Shown one piece after another: positions 1 to 11,703 of a stretch of 64,000 nt of DNA. Source of the stretch: Xanthostigma xanthostigma (Eukaryota; Arthropoda; Insecta; Raphidioptera; Raphidiidae); the NCBI GenBank assembly GCA_963575645.1, contig OY754469.1, positions 48,318,753 through 48,382,752 on the forward strand. The letters are read 5' to 3'. The first letter of the stretch is position 1. Each line of letters opens with the position of its first letter. The notes below the pieces were generated by a model. That model searched no databases. It worked only from the letters and a program-made list of their open reading frames with translations, and was not told where the DNA came from. The translations under genes and the position numbers were made by a program.

Positions 1-205
1 CCTTATTCAAGGTCATGGCCGATCACTACCTGTCAAAATCCTGTGTTCAAAATTTGTCTACCTTATCCTAATATCCTAAATTTCCTTCATACGCCCAATG
101 CTATTAATTAGTTGAAGTTGAAAAAATGTAGAAAATAACGGGAAGTGTCATAGATGGAAAATAGTAATGGTGCGAATGGCGTCTGTTATGTCATTATTAT
201 TATTA
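1..205 (+). repeat. SINE family S1, copy C (cut by window edge)
   Basis: This stretch matches, in opposite orientation, the body of the tRNA-headed repeats at 33890-34290 and 38779-39232; it also matches 27323-27545 in the same orientation. Shared landmarks are 'GGTCATGGCCGAT', 'AATAGTAATGGTGCGAATGG' and 'GCGTCTGTTATG'. It ends in an (ATT)n tail near 190-205, as a retroposed SINE would. The tRNA-like head is missing because the copy starts at the window edge. Confidence 0.65.
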
Positions 206-479
206 TAATTTACTGTATTTCTACAAAACAGTTCAGAACTAATGTCTGAATTAAATTATTTATCTATTTTTACTAACAAATGTTTTTTACTAAAATTAAA
301 AAAATAAAAATTATCCTACGGTGCTCACCTGTCTTATTTTTGACTTACCGGTTTATGCTACTGACCGTTGTGTGTCCAAATTATAGAAAAAAAGTTACTG
401 TGTGCTTTACACTACACACTGCAGAAGTACAACTGGCTTAATTGTAAAAAAACTACAAAACAACAGAAATAATAACATC

Positions 480-551
480 GACCACCCGGATCGACCAGGC
501 TACAACCTTTAAGTTACGCGGCAAGTATTCTACCTCGCATCCACCTTAGCT
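480..551 (-). repeat. tRNA-like SINE fragment (family S2)
   Basis: It shares an end block with 63485-63560: 'GGCAAG..TTCTACCTCG' followed by 'CCACCTTAGCTTAA'. On the minus strand the order resembles a tRNA (D-arm-like, anticodon-arm-like, then a B-box-like stretch), but pairing is poor. It is read as a tRNA-derived repeat, not a working tRNA. It also supplies the unoccupied version of the site where TTAA MITE copy 5 landed. Confidence 0.45.
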
Positions 552-936
552 TAATGCTTTACAGCAAGTTTTTATAGTATACGTAAATTGCGACACGTTC
601 GTTACGTTTTCAATCTCAACAATGAATTTTACTCGGCCGTGGCAAATTACTTTAAAAAATACCCATGTATCAATTCCACATCCTGTATGTGATGTGGGCG
701 TGGTTAAAAATGGAATGTCACATGTGTAATCGGTGTACAATATTCTAGCGATAAAACTGTAATATGAAGCACGTATGCAAATTCAAATGTTTACATGAAG
801 CTTTACAACGGTTTGGGAAGCTGTTATAGTCGATCGGTTTCAGTTTTGTCACATATCCAGTCGTTTTTTTCAAAATGACATTATATCGACACACGCTTAC
901 AAGCTGTGCCTTCCATGACTTATATTATCCTAAAAC
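552..936. other. no recognised feature
   Basis: AT-rich sequence with only short open frames. Neither strand shows a protein motif, RNA structure or repeat that I recognise. Confidence 0.5.
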
Positions 937-1402
937 ATTCCCGATATATCCCTCTAAACAATCGCGAAAATCTTATCGAAATCGGTCCAGCGGTTTTCAA
1001 ATAAATCGCGAACATACATACACACGCGTAAAGAGAACTCTACATTCTTTATTATTCTGAAACATTCCCGGTATATCCCTCTAAACAATCGTGAACATTT
1101 TATTGAAATCGGTCCAGCGGTTTTCAAATAAATCGCGAACATACATACATACGCGTAAAGAAAACTCTACATTCTTTATTATTCTGAAACATTCCTGGTA
1201 TATCCCTCTAAACAATCGTGAAAATTTTATTGAAATCGGTCCAGCGGTTTTCAAGTAAACATACATACACACGCGTAAAGAGAAGTCTACATTCTTTATT
1301 ATTCTGAAACATTCCCGGTATATCCCCTCTAAACAATCGTGAAAATTTTATTGAAATCGGTCCAGCGGTTTTTAAATAAACATACATACACACGCGTAAA
1401 GA
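937..1402. repeat. tandem repeat, about 127-bp unit, nearly four copies
   Basis: The unit contains 'TATATCCCTCTAAACAATCG', 'AAATCGGTCCAGCGGTTTT' and 'CATACATACACACGCGTAAA'. Units start near 937, 1064, 1191 and 1312. The later two lack the 'AATCGCGAA' segment, so the period falls to about 121. Short minus-strand open frames here repeat the same peptide and are by-products of the array. Confidence 0.9.
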
Positions 1403-1471
1403 AAACTCTATATAATAGACAACAAATAGATTTTACGACTAATTTCTATATAATAGATTCATAGAGAACAT

Positions 1472-1612
1472 TAGCTCTGTTCCAAGCCTTCGGCGAACGG
1501 TAACTGCCATGATCGTGCGCAGTTGCTGAAACGTGGTTCAAAACAGTTTTTAGCTACTGCGCATGACTGTGACGTTTCTGCTACCGTTCGCAGAGTGCTT
1601 GGAATAGAGCTA
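1472..1612. mobile_element. short MITE with terminal inverted repeats
   Basis: The left end 'TAGCTCTGTTCCAAGC' is matched by the reverse complement of the right end, 'TAGCTCTATTCCAAGC'. Both arms then share 'GCGAACGGTA'. The element is about 141 bp with no coding capacity. The superfamily is uncertain; TA flanks are possible but ambiguous. Confidence 0.6.
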
Positions 1613-2646
1613 GTGGGAAAATCATTGAAGTAAAAGTTTATAGATTTAAAAATGTAAATGATTTAATGTTTATAATTATTATAAAGCATTTTTCTGTCGT
1701 TAAATAAATAATGTCAATTTTAAATTGGGTTAAGGGGTGTCCGGGCTCACGTCTCATAATTGGTGTAAACCTTAGTATTCTTGATATTCATATCATATAC
1801 TTACATTTATCATACTTACCTTTAATTGATCTTATGTTTACGCATATAGCCTTAGTTGCTGAGCGTTTTATATTTAAATTAAAGAAAAAAAAATTTAAAT
1901 TGCAGGCGGTATTGTATTTATATTTTTCTGTCGTATAAGGTTACGTCCATTTTCGCGAAACACTGTAAGTAATTAGTTACATAACGTAAAGTTTATGTCG
2001 CAGTCAATATAATTTTGTCTGCATTGGCACACTACGTTGCCATAAAAACAGTATCACCATTTAAACACAGCATAATATTGGACTTTATTACTTTTCAGTA
2101 GGTCAGCTGAAATGCACGATTTGTCGTTGCAAGTATCCTTTAAATATGCTATATCTCGGCGGCGATGCGTGCCATTTCTTATTATTATTATAAATAACAA
2201 GTTTAAAAAATGGTGGGAGCGACGGTGCTTATGGTGGGAACACGTGTATCTAGTTCTTTAAAATTTAAAATGTGATATATATAATGATTCAAAGTTTGAA
2301 AATCTTCATAGTCCTAATGAAATCATGCTTATATTAACGGGCTAAAGTAGATAATACATTTTTTTCTCTACTGAAACGTTTAGAAGAGAAAAAAAATTCA
2401 AATTGTTTTAGAAGAGAAAGACATTTTAATTGCTTTAGAAGATGAAGACATTTAAATATCTTTACCTCTTGAAACTATAATTATTGCTTAATTAAAAAGA
2501 TTAAATATCTTTTTAATTAGTCGGTCACAACGGGTTTTTTGTTTTCAATAATTTATTAAGGTCTTCAATAAATAAAATTGTCGATCAATTTATTTATTGA
2601 AGAGTTCTAATCAGACGTTAATCAAAGATTTGAATTTATTAAGGTT
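1613..2646. other. AT-rich, no recognised gene
   Basis: No coding region could be supported. Positions 2578-2635 hold a short dispersed block ('TTCTAATCAGACGTTAATCA') also found at 11140-11178 and, inverted, at 28104-28140. A 75-codon open frame at 1711-1938 has no recognisable motif. Confidence 0.4.
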
Positions 2647-3347
2647 TTAAGGAGGTTGATCCGTTACAGTCCCATTCAAAAGTAAGTCGAATTCTAAATG
2701 GGAACTTTTCCAAAATAAATTTTTACAAAAGGTTATAAGTCGATGATACCAATAATATTATTGCCATAAAAGTATAAATAAATATTTTTTTTTAATATTA
2801 ATTAATTATTTCTAACTTTTAAATTTTTTGTACAAAGTTAGGTTTAAAAAAATAAATTTATGTAAATATCTGTATTTTACATATTTTTTACAGTAAATAA
2901 TTAAAAAAAGAAATTAGAAGTAATAAAAATTAAAATTAAATCATTAAAAAGTTGAAAATTCAGTTAAAATTGTTAAAACTGTCAAAAATAAAAGTCCATA
3001 ATCGAAAAGTGCTAAGGTTTAATGATTTTTTTTATTGATTAAAAGTCTCCTAATTAAATTGGAAAAAATATTAAAATATGCGTAAGACATCGATGCTTTA
3101 CATAGTTAGTTTTCGAAACTGCTGACATTATTTGGTAATTTGCAAAAAATTAAAATGTACCGTTTGCATGCTAGGTGGACATATTTTCCATAAGACTACA
3201 TGTAAAAGTTTTTTTTAATTTTTAACTTTATAAATCTCCTAATGATTTTGGATTTTTTACAGAAAATTTTGTCACAAAAAAATCTATTAAAAAAACTTTA
3301 TTTCAGATTTTTTTCATTATCTTTGTAAAACGGCTCAACCTCCTTAA
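2647..3347 (+). mobile_element. TTAA-flanked MITE, copy 1
   Basis: It begins TTAA-GGAGGTTGATCCGTTACAG and ends AAAACGGCTCAACCTCC-TTAA. The termini form an inverted repeat and TTAA sits on both sides. It is about 701 bp, very AT-rich and non-coding. Copies 2, 3 and 4 lie in the opposite orientation; copy 5 shares this one. Confidence 0.85.
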
Positions 3348-3914
3348 CTTTAATTTAAATAGTTTTTTTTTTTTAATTTCCACCGACGAGTTTTGGAGAA
3401 ATCAATGAAAACATATCATCCATCTATTGAAATATTAAAAAAAAATCAAGCCTTTTATTTAAAGTTGCCTTGGTGCTCGTACTACCTTAAAATAAAAAAC
3501 GTGCGTTTTTCTACACGAATTTGCACATAGGTACATCAAAACTGCTTCTATACACCTTATATAACCTATGTAACTAGCAATAGTGCCCTATTGTGTGTTA
3601 CTCATTAAACATAGTCATGTTCTGTAGGTGTGTGTGTGTGTGTTCGTACAATATCGCACATTAAAATAAATGAGTCGAGATTAAAACCGCTATTGTGTAT
3701 TAATTATGGGAAAAGATAATTAATAACCGAACGTGAGAAGTATAAAGTGCTGTTGAAACGCGAGGGTTGCTTGCTGACAGCTGATCTACAGATCTAAATA
3801 GCGCTTGAATAATAGGTACTGCGGGAACGATTCATAACTGCCCTCTGCCCAAACTAAACTGGTGTATAGGTAATATTAAATTATTGCTTAAAGCTATTGC
3901 ACTTATACATAAAA
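3348..3914. other. no gene; (GT)n microsatellite
   Basis: Non-coding, AT-rich. A GT repeat lies at about 3628-3642. Nothing else recognisable. Confidence 0.4.
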
Positions 3915-4800
3915 CTAGCTGCTACTCGCTCGCTTTGCTGGACGTGACATATAATTAAACTAGTCGTTACCCGCGGCTTCGCACGCGATGCAACACCACC
4001 AAGACTTTAATAATGTGTTGACGGGTACAAAAATTAAAAAAAATGAATATAAAATTCAACAAAAACGTAATATAATATTTATTAACGTATTTACGAAAGA
4101 ATAGCACATAAAAAACTTTCAATGTAAATGCAAAAATCAATTTAACACAAAATATTGTGCACTTCTATTCTTTTTCTGAGCAGGCGTGATGATTCTCAAA
4201 TGAATGCTATTACCCTACTGTCTTAGCCGGTCCTCTTACTTACTTATGCATCCAATTCTTTTTTTATATTACTAAGCATTACTTTGTTTTATAAATTATT
4301 ACTATTGCCGATTGTATACTTTCCTGATAAAGATTTTATTTAACCCTGTTCGGGTCGTTACAGCGATTGAGACGAAACACGGATACATTCCTAATTATTT
4401 AGCATAGTTACTCCTTTTCAACGTAGACCCCTTAATAAATTTCAAAATTGATGACATTCACGTGATCAACCTCCTGACAAACCTTGAAAAAGACATTCAT
4501 GTTGTTTTTAGATTATTTACTTCTTTCCAACTTCTGAAGGGGTTGCTTTGAAAAAAGCATGAAACACGTGTTTATTTATTTGTTGACAGTAATCCTGGGC
4601 ATTTTCGAATTGATATATCTATCTTATATGATTTCTCCATGCAAGTTTTGAACCCCCGTTACACCTTTTTAGGGGTTGAATTTTCAAAAATCCGTTCTTA
4701 GCGAGTGTCTACATCAAGTAAGGTGTAACTGTGCCAAATTTCAAGTCAATCGGGGGTATAATTTTATAGATTTCGGGAAGTAAATAAAGTTTGTAATAGA
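3915..4800 (-). mobile_element. decayed Helitron-like repeat(s), two 3' ends
   Basis: Two minus-strand termini carry CTAG in a GC-rich context: one at 3915-3918 and one at 3960-3963, the second reading 'GCCGCGGGTAACGACTAG'. That is the usual look of insect Helitron 3' ends. The body to about 4800 has dispersed-repeat phrasing ('TGTGCCAAATTTCAAGTCAA') but no full 5' end was found. The extent is approximate. Confidence 0.4.
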
Positions 4801-4826
4801 CGCTGCAAAGTGGTCTATATCGACCC

Positions 4827-5521
4827 TTAAGGAGGTTGAGCCGTTTTACGAAGATAATGAAAAAAATCTGAAATAAAGTTTTTTTAATAGATTTTTTTAA
4901 GACAAAATTTTCTGTAAAAAATCCAAAATCATTAGGAGATTTATAAAGTTAAAAATTAAAAAAAACTTTTAGGTACATGTAGTCTTATGGAAAATATGTC
5001 AACCTAGTATGCAAACTGTTCATTTTAATTTTTTGCAAATAACCAAATAATGTCAGCAGTTCCGAAAACTATCTATGTAAAGCATCGATGTCTTACGCAT
5101 ATTTTAATATTTTTTCCAATTAATTTAATAATAAAAAAAATTATTAAACCTTAGTACTTTCCGATTATTGACTTTCATTCTTGACAGATTTAACAATTGT
5201 AACTGATTTTTCAACTTTTTAATGATTTAATTTTAATTTTTATTACTTCTAATTTCTTTTTTCAATTATTTACTGCAAAAAATATGTAAAATACAGATAT
5301 TTACATAAATTTATTTTTTTTAACCTAACTTTGTACAAAAAATACAAAAGTTAGTCCATTAAGTATAAAGTACTGAAATAATTAATTAATATTAAAAAAA
5401 ATTATTTATTTATGCCTTTATGACAATAATTTATTGGTATCATCGACTTATAAACTATAAAAGTTCCCATTTAGAATTCGACTTACTTTTGATTGGGACT
5501 GTAACGGATCAACCTCCTTAA
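4827..5521 (-). mobile_element. TTAA-flanked MITE, copy 2
   Basis: Same family as 2647-3347, inverted: TTAA-GGAGGTTGAGCCGTTTTACG at the left, TGTAACGGATCAACCTCC-TTAA at the right. It sits inside hAT-derived sequence; the flanks 'TCGACCC' and 'GGGTCGA' would rejoin across one TTAA into an 18-bp palindrome. Confidence 0.85.
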
Positions 5522-6023
5522 GGGTCGACGACAACTTGCAAGGGGTCCATGTCAACGGGAAAAAAATTGGGGGTCCATGAAATGAAAATGGGGGTCAACG
5601 ATAGTGAATCTCCTTACAAAAAAAGAAACAAAGTGGACATCGTTAACCGAAGAGATTTAAGATTAAATCTAACTAAATTGATGCCAAATGTTGAAAATTT
5701 ATTATTAAAGCATCAGGTTCATCCCTCACACTAAAAGCATTTATTTTTTGCTTAGTTATTTTATGTAACAGAAAGTAAATTTTAATTTGATTCATTTTAA
5801 TTTTAATCTAATTAATAAATGTATAAAACTAAACATTTCACACTACTCTTCACTACCGTTATAAATTTAATTCGTTCAAAGTGAGTAGGACTATACCGGT
5901 TGTCAAAAATGCATTTGAAATTAATGAATTTGCAAAAAATCAATATCAGATAAGCAGGGGGTCTACCCAAAACCGAAAAACACGGCAAGTGGTCTACGAG
6001 ACAAAAAAGTTCGGGAACCTCTG
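5522..6023 (+). mobile_element. 3' part of a hAT transposon with terminal repeat
   Basis: The block ends 'GTTCGGGAACCTCTG' at 6023. Its reverse complement starts CAGAGGTTCCC, the usual start of hAT inverted repeats. Upstream lies an open frame resembling a hAT transposase C-terminus, then a non-coding 3' region with 'AGGGGGTCTACC'-type subterminal repeats. The 5' end was not found; a few bases may continue left of MITE copy 2. Confidence 0.6.
5597..5734 (+). pseudogene. hAT transposase C-terminal fragment (ZBED/FAM200-like)
   Basis: About 45 codons with the pattern 'NDLRL..L....PNVE.L..KHQ..PSH' before a stop at 5732-5734. This resembles the last residues of the domesticated and transposon-encoded hAT proteins of the ZBED5/FAM200/SCAND3 type, where an R-D-L-R-L-x-L segment and a closing Q-x-x-x-S-H are common. 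The RNase-H-like catalytic core and dimerisation domain are missing, so this is a remnant. Placement just before a hAT-type terminal repeat at 6023 supports the call. The family is named from memory of its pattern. Upstream codons from 5549 are open but not recognisable. Confidence 0.5.
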
Positions 6024-7032
6024 CTGTATATAAACACTGGAATATCTATGAAAACTTCGACTATTCTTAAGTCCTGTTGTATGAATATGAAGAATCGATT
6101 TGGAATTTTCATTAATACGCTAATTATAGTATACTTTTCTTCTACGTTAATGAGAAATCAATACTTACGAACAACGTGAAGGGTTGACTCGATATGCATA
6201 ATTGATAAACTGAGATTTGAGTGCTTTCCTATATAGGTAGGCTACAATATACAACGTTCCTAATAATTAGTTCGACATTAAAAACGATCAAGCATTATTA
6301 AAAAAAAACTACAGCCAAATGGACGACGGGACTATTCCAACTTCAAAAATATTGACATTTTAAACATAAAAAATATATTAAATTCGTGGTAACGCGTGCA
6401 GTAACTCGGGTAACGGCCTGAAAACGATTTCACCGAGATGTATGAACTTTGCTTCTTTATGGTGACCGTATAGTGTAAGAGCCGCTATTAGAAATATATA
6501 CCCTTATATGTTATTTGATGATGACAAAGATTATATCGTCGTTGGTTCTAATACCTGTTATGTGCAAAGAGTAAAATTTGCAGGAAAGGCCAAAAAGTGG
6601 TTATTTCAGCAATGGATGATAAGAACTAGCAATTTCAGAGGTACCTATATTACTAATTCATACTTATATTTACTATACGTGTTATTAAGACGAAGTATTT
6701 TCTTAAAAAATATTTAACGTTAATTTCGGATTTATTGGCACATGGGAAGAATTATTTGATACAACTTTTCACATAAGAGTTACTTCCTCTTGTTGATTAC
6801 TGTAAAATTAATTTGGAGGTATTACTAGTGTATAGAGCTCCGTTTCCTGAATCTTTTCATTTAAAAAACGTAAAATCTGCCAAATATGCAGATAAGAGCT
6901 ATTACAGAACCAACGACGATATGTTAGATAATATATACATTGATAACTCTCACATTGGTTGCCTAGCTAAAATGCGTACCGGGACTGTTAAATTAAATAA
7001 ATTCTAATTGACTTTTTTGGATCAACTTCCCC
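6024..7032. other. no recognised gene; two short open frames
   Basis: Open frames of 69 codons (6508-6717) and 64 codons (6813-7007) lie on the plus strand. Neither shows a domain, signal peptide or splice context I can defend, and AT-rich codon content is that of the background. They are recorded as possible chance frames. Confidence 0.35.
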
Positions 7033-7245
7033 GATTTGTTAATCATAAAGATCAAGCCTAAAATGAGAGAGTATGCCACAAGGAAATGGAATATACGATT
7101 GATTCTATACATAAATATAGATCATCCACATAAACATACTTTGTAAATAGTTGTCTTCTGTGTACTTTGAGTTTATTTGTTTTGTTAACATTTTATTTGT
7201 GTCATATTCTCTCATCCAAGGCTCGATTTTTATGATTAACAAATA
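7033..7245. repeat. inverted repeat, about 45-bp arms
   Basis: The left arm (about 7034-7078, 'TTGTTAATCATAAAGATCAA') is the imperfect reverse complement of the right arm (about 7199-7245, 'TTTTTATGATTAACAAATAC'). Both include the 'GAGAGA.TATG' block. The roughly 120-bp centre has no recognisable content. Probably a small MITE. Confidence 0.6.
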
Positions 7246-7603
7246 CTTCCATATATTACCCTCTATATTGCTAGCAAAGATCGGGAGAAAGACTTAAACA
7301 CTACGCTGCAGACATACGAGTATTATATCCGTCTGTCTCACTTATTATACTCTGAGTCTCATGCGCATGTCCGTGAATGGATGCGCGTCTGTTGCAGCGT
7401 CAGTTTGCACATGGAACTAAGCTGTGAAAGGGAGGTGGCTTGCTCTATTCCACTTACTAATTGCCCCACTACAGACGCGACGCTTGCGCACAACGGGTCA
7501 AGTAAAAAGAAGGAGATAGATAACAGTCATTTACTGTCTCACTTCATGGGCCACGCTTCCACTTATGGCCACTAGCAATATAGAAGTTATTAAATATATG
7601 GAG
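7246..7603. mobile_element. MITE with TA flanks
   Basis: The left end 'CTTCCATATATTA' leads to 'CTATATTGCTAG'; the right end, reverse-complemented, reads 'CTCCATATATTTAATAAC' leading to 'CTATATTGCTAG'. TA lies directly outside both ends, as in Tc1/mariner-type insertions. The centre has a 64-codon open frame with no motif. Confidence 0.55.
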
Positions 7604-7840
7604 TACACCCCTGTAAGCATGTGTGTATGTGTATAAAGTAGTTTTCACAACACGTATCGATCGAGGTACAGGTGTTCCCTGACAGAACCACTGCATTATA
7701 CTGCCATTAAATGATACACGTTACAATTAACTGGTCTAATATAATACGACGACCGATATAAGCCCCGCCCACTTGTATCTGTCGTATACGAAATGTACCC
7801 GACTACACACGACAAGAGAAAACACTGGGATGTTTACCTC

Positions 7841-7945
7841 ATATTGTTTTCTTCATACCTCGATCGAAAGTACATACTTTCGGCATAAATTGTAAGGCAG
7901 AAAGTCTAACATTTGCGCATTGGTGGGATTACACGCGCTGATGCT
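7841..7945 (+). repeat. dispersed repeat shared with 20464-20570
   Basis: The block 'TTTTCTTCATACCTCGATCG' followed by 'GGCAGAAAGTCTAA' and 'GCGCATTGGTGGGATTACAC' recurs in opposite orientation in the TIR element at 20230-20570. Only one end is present here, so this is a truncated copy. Confidence 0.6.
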
Positions 7946-8132
7946 TTTAGTAAAAACTCGAGCTTAAATTGTTAACTGCAAACGTCATAATTTTTCAATC
8001 ATAAAAATCGTGTGTACTTCCACGGAAAATCTATCTAAGAAGTTGTCATTTAAATTTCAAGTCAATCAAACAAAAATTGAGCGAGATACGGTGTACACCA
8101 ATTTGAAAAACATAGTTTCGAGAAAAACGCGT

Positions 8133-8832
8133 TTAAGGAGGTTGAGCCGTTTTACGAAGATAATGAAAAAAATCTGAAATAAAGTTTTTTTAATAGATTT
8201 TTTTATGACAAAATTTTCTGTAAAAAATCCAAAAGCATTAGGAGATTTATAAAGTTAAAAATTATAAAAAACTTTTACATGTAGTCTTATGGAAAATATG
8301 TCAAGCTAGCATGCAAACTGTTCATTTTAATTTTTTGCAAATAACCAAATAATGTTAGCAGTTCCAAAAACTATCTATGTAAAGCATCGATGTCTTACGC
8401 ATATTTTAATATTTTTTCCAATTTAATTAGGAGACTTTTAATCAATAAAAAAAATTATTAAACCTTAGCACTTTTCGATTATGGACTTTTATTCTTGACA
8501 GATTTAACAATTTTAACTGAATTTTCAACTTTTTAATGATTTAATTTTAATTTTTATTACTTCTAATTTCTTTTTCAATTATTTACTGCAAAAAATATGT
8601 AAAATACAGATATTTACATAAATGTATTTTTTTTAACCTAACTTTGTACAAAAAATACAAAAGTTAGTCCATTAAGTATAAAGTACTGAAATAATTAATT
8701 AATATTAAAAAAAAATTTATTTATGCCTTTATGACAATAATTTATTGGTATTATCGACTTATAAACTATAAAAGTTCCCATTTAGAATTCAACTTACTTT
8801 TGATTGGGACTGTAACGGATCAACCTCCTTAA
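8133..8832 (-). mobile_element. TTAA-flanked MITE, copy 3
   Basis: Near-identical to copy 2, with TTAA at 8133-8136 and 8829-8832 and the same GGAGGTTGAGCCG / CGGATCAACCTCC termini. About 700 bp, non-coding. Confidence 0.87.
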
Positions 8833-9320
8833 AGTTTGAAAACGTATTTCTTATATGAAATTTTCAAAATTTTTGAGAACTTTAATACATGCGTAAAAAA
8901 GCCTTAAATTTTTTTTTGATCCGCCACCTAGAACACAATCACAAAAAAAGCTTATTTTTTTGACGCGCCTGGGTAGTGTAACCCCTTAAAATCTTTTGAA
9001 TAAATATAAAAAATGTAGGGTCAAGTTTAAGTCATTTGGATACCAAACTACCTTAAATATATGGACAACTTGGTGGATCAAGCTAAATCAAAAGAAAAAT
9101 AACTGTAAATGGTAATGCAAGAGGAATAAAATTATTGTCTGTGTGAAAATATCGGTTTTTTTAAAACAATATGAAGATACATGCAAAAAGTTTTGCACGG
9201 GTACACTAGTATATTTCAAGAAAATACTTATATAATCCTCCCAAAACAAAGGGACGCCTATGGATAAAAGTGTGCATGTATTGAAACACGTTTCGTGTAA
9301 TGTTATCAATTTGGCCAAGA
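8833..9320. other. no recognised feature
   Basis: AT-rich non-coding sequence. A 76-codon minus-strand open frame (9088-9318) has no motif. Confidence 0.4.
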
Positions 9321-9475
9321 GTTCTTTACTCCGGACTCCGGCAACAGCTGCCGGTTATCCGAGACGCGGAGAAGCGCGCGCCGCCGTCCCAGCAGGGCCG
9401 TGTACGGGACTCACAGCTCCATCAACACACAGACGAAGCCCCAGTGCCGCGATACCGATGCAAGCCACGTTTCTT
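9321..9475. other. isolated GC-rich island, possible exon fragment
   Basis: About 150 bases with far more G+C than their surroundings, including 'GAAGCGCGCGCCGCCGTCCC'. Two plus-strand frames are open through it: from 9260 (78 codons) and from 9300 (60 codons). The second gives a charged, Gln- and Arg-rich peptide. No domain is recognisable and no splice pair is obvious. It could be an exon, a 5' untranslated or CpG-type element of a host gene, or a transferred fragment. Function unknown. Confidence 0.35.
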
Positions 9476-9783
9476 TTTGTAGAGAAAACATGTTGACATC
9501 ATGAATATCATCATAACGCCTTCTGCCTAGCCTGCTACTGCTACCCTTTTTTTTTAATTTCGCGACAAGGGAATACGTTTATTATGTCAAAAGAATACTG
9601 AAAAAATATTTATATTTATACAAGGACGTTTTTGTTGTCGAGAACAAAACATAAAGTTAACACCTTTTGTGAATGGATTTCTTTATACAAACGCCTTTGT
9701 ATAATACATATTTTGTATAAAGGTATTTTTTTATTTAAAGTTTTTTTTTATAAAACGTATATCTTTACTTTTATTTTATTAAT

Positions 9784-10347
9784 GGCCATATTCACCGAAT
9801 GTAAGTAGTTATTTATTCGCTTCATTAGTTCTTCAGGTAGCTATTCCTCCGAATAAATAGCGATAAATTAATTCACCAAACATATTTATGTTTACCGACG
9901 GTATTAATCCATTCTGTGTTATTTCCAGGGTATAAATATTTATTCGCCTGATAAAATTATAATGGCCGCCACATAGATCATAATACCTAACCTATCAACG
10001 TGGAGTAGTATATCTACAGTTGCTTTTGTGGATTTATTTATATGTTATTTAGTAACCTTTTTGTGAAGTGTAGAGTTGTAAAACACTAAAGTTAGTGGAA
10101 GTTTAGCTTATTATTTTGTGAAATTTTTTGTTACGCTTCCACTAACGCCATCGGTCGGATTTTTGAATGAACGTCAAAACATTCAACAAAAAGAGCAAGG
10201 AGTATAGTGCAATGTATATTTATTCTTTAACTAACTTTTCTACCTTATATTTTTTGCTTGGAGAATTGAAAGTAAATTTTATATTAACGAAAAAATTTGT
10301 TACAAGATTAGTAAGTTCTATCTTTAACAGTGTTCAGTGAATATGGG
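9784..10347 (+). mobile_element. MITE with CCATATTCAC terminal repeats, copy 1
   Basis: Left end 'GGCCATATTCACCGAA'; right end reverse-complemented 'CCCATATTCACTGAA'. Much of the interior recurs inverted at 62248-62762, for example 'TTCTTCAGGTAGCTATTCC' and 'GTATAGTGCAATGTATATT' or their complements. About 564 bp, non-coding; superfamily not assigned. Confidence 0.7.
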
Positions 10348-11375
10348 AATAAGTGTATTAAAATTAATAAAATAAAAATGTATAGGCTCTGTAATTTTGC
10401 ACGCTACTAAGTCTTTATAATAGTGATTAAAAAGATGAGGTTCAAGAACGATAAGAATCTGAGATATATAGCAATTTAACTTCAAAACAAAAATGATTAT
10501 TCTGTCAAATTTTATCGAAATCGGACAGACGTGGCATATATTTAATAAAATAGTTCGTAGGAATCTTCTACAGTGTTTTCTTTTTAATTTTATCGTAAAA
10601 TCAAATACAAGTTTTGCGTAATAATAATTTAATTATCGCAATGCATTTAATACAAATAGGTACACTATTTTGTAGGCAGTGTTTGGCACTGTGTCCATAC
10701 TTTTTTGTAATTTTTAAATTAGGTTTCTGAAAATATGTGTAGGTATTATACACAATACAATGAGCATGGTACATGCATTCACAATGGCCTGTAGCATGAC
10801 ATCAAAACAATTGTGGCAAATTAAAAAAATAAAAAACAATGTATTGTATTGTCATATTACATAGAGAGAGAGGGACATGGCGGTCGATAAAATACAATTG
10901 TATTGTCGGCAAAGGAGAGTACATCAAGGGTACATCAGAGAGTGTTAATGTCAGAACTAAGAGTATGGAATTTAAAAAAACAAACCGTAGAAGTATTTTT
11001 TAACACGCGAATTTATATTCACTTAAATAATTATAGTGACAATAGTAATTTAGACCAATTTACCCTCCCAGCGCGCGTAGCAAAGTTTGACTTCAAAAAG
11101 TTATTTATGTTGTCTGAAAAATTGGTCGATAATTTTATTTATTGAAGATTTCTAATCAGACGTTAATCAAAGATTTGAAAAAGCTATTAAGCTTGAAACT
11201 TAATCACAATTTTGAAATTAGGTCCGTGTAATGAAGATGATTTCCACAAAATCGCCAAAGGCTTCAAATTTAAAGAAACATTTGTATAAATATAAGACAC
11301 AATCTGTCAAAATTGCACGATCGTGCGATGACTGAAACTTGTTAAAAAAGAGTTAAAAAAAACTGTATTTCATCA
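10348..11375. other. no recognised gene
   Basis: AT-rich. An 80-codon plus-strand open frame at 10903-11145 has no domain that I recognise. A short dispersed block shared with 2578-2635 lies at 11140-11178. Confidence 0.35.
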
Positions 11376-11703
11376 TAGTCAGAGTGCCCGTCGGCAAAAA
11401 TTTTATTGACACATATACTCTTTTCAAACTTTGTATACCTATGGCTTCATTAAGCCTAGTCTGACACCTATTTCCTCTATGACTTTTCTTGATTTTGGGG
11501 CGTTTTCTCTCTAAATTTTCCGAAAGATGTCGTTTTGACGACATGTAGAAATTTATAGATATTGTTTGTTTTTTTTAATTGGATAGCTTAAAAACGCTAA
11601 AATAATGTTCTCTGACAAATAAAATGAACCATTTACAATGTCTGACACCTCGAATATGTCGAACTTATTCGAGGTGTCAGACATTTTAAATGGTTCATGT
11701 TAT
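11376..11703 (+). mobile_element. hairpin-ended repeat family, copy A
   Basis: It starts 'TAGTCAGAGTGCCCGTCGGC' and ends in a fold-back centred near 11658, whose arms carry 'TCTGACACCTCGAATA' and its complement. The body is shared with 18744-19109 and, inverted, with 28104-28461. No open frame of note; class unknown. Confidence 0.7.

Noticed and set aside
1711..1938. Small membrane protein of 75 residues
   Set aside because: Hydrophobic only because AT-rich codons give Ile, Leu and Phe; no start context, no neighbours, no recognised family. Many similar frames of 60-90 codons across the window were rejected for the same reason.
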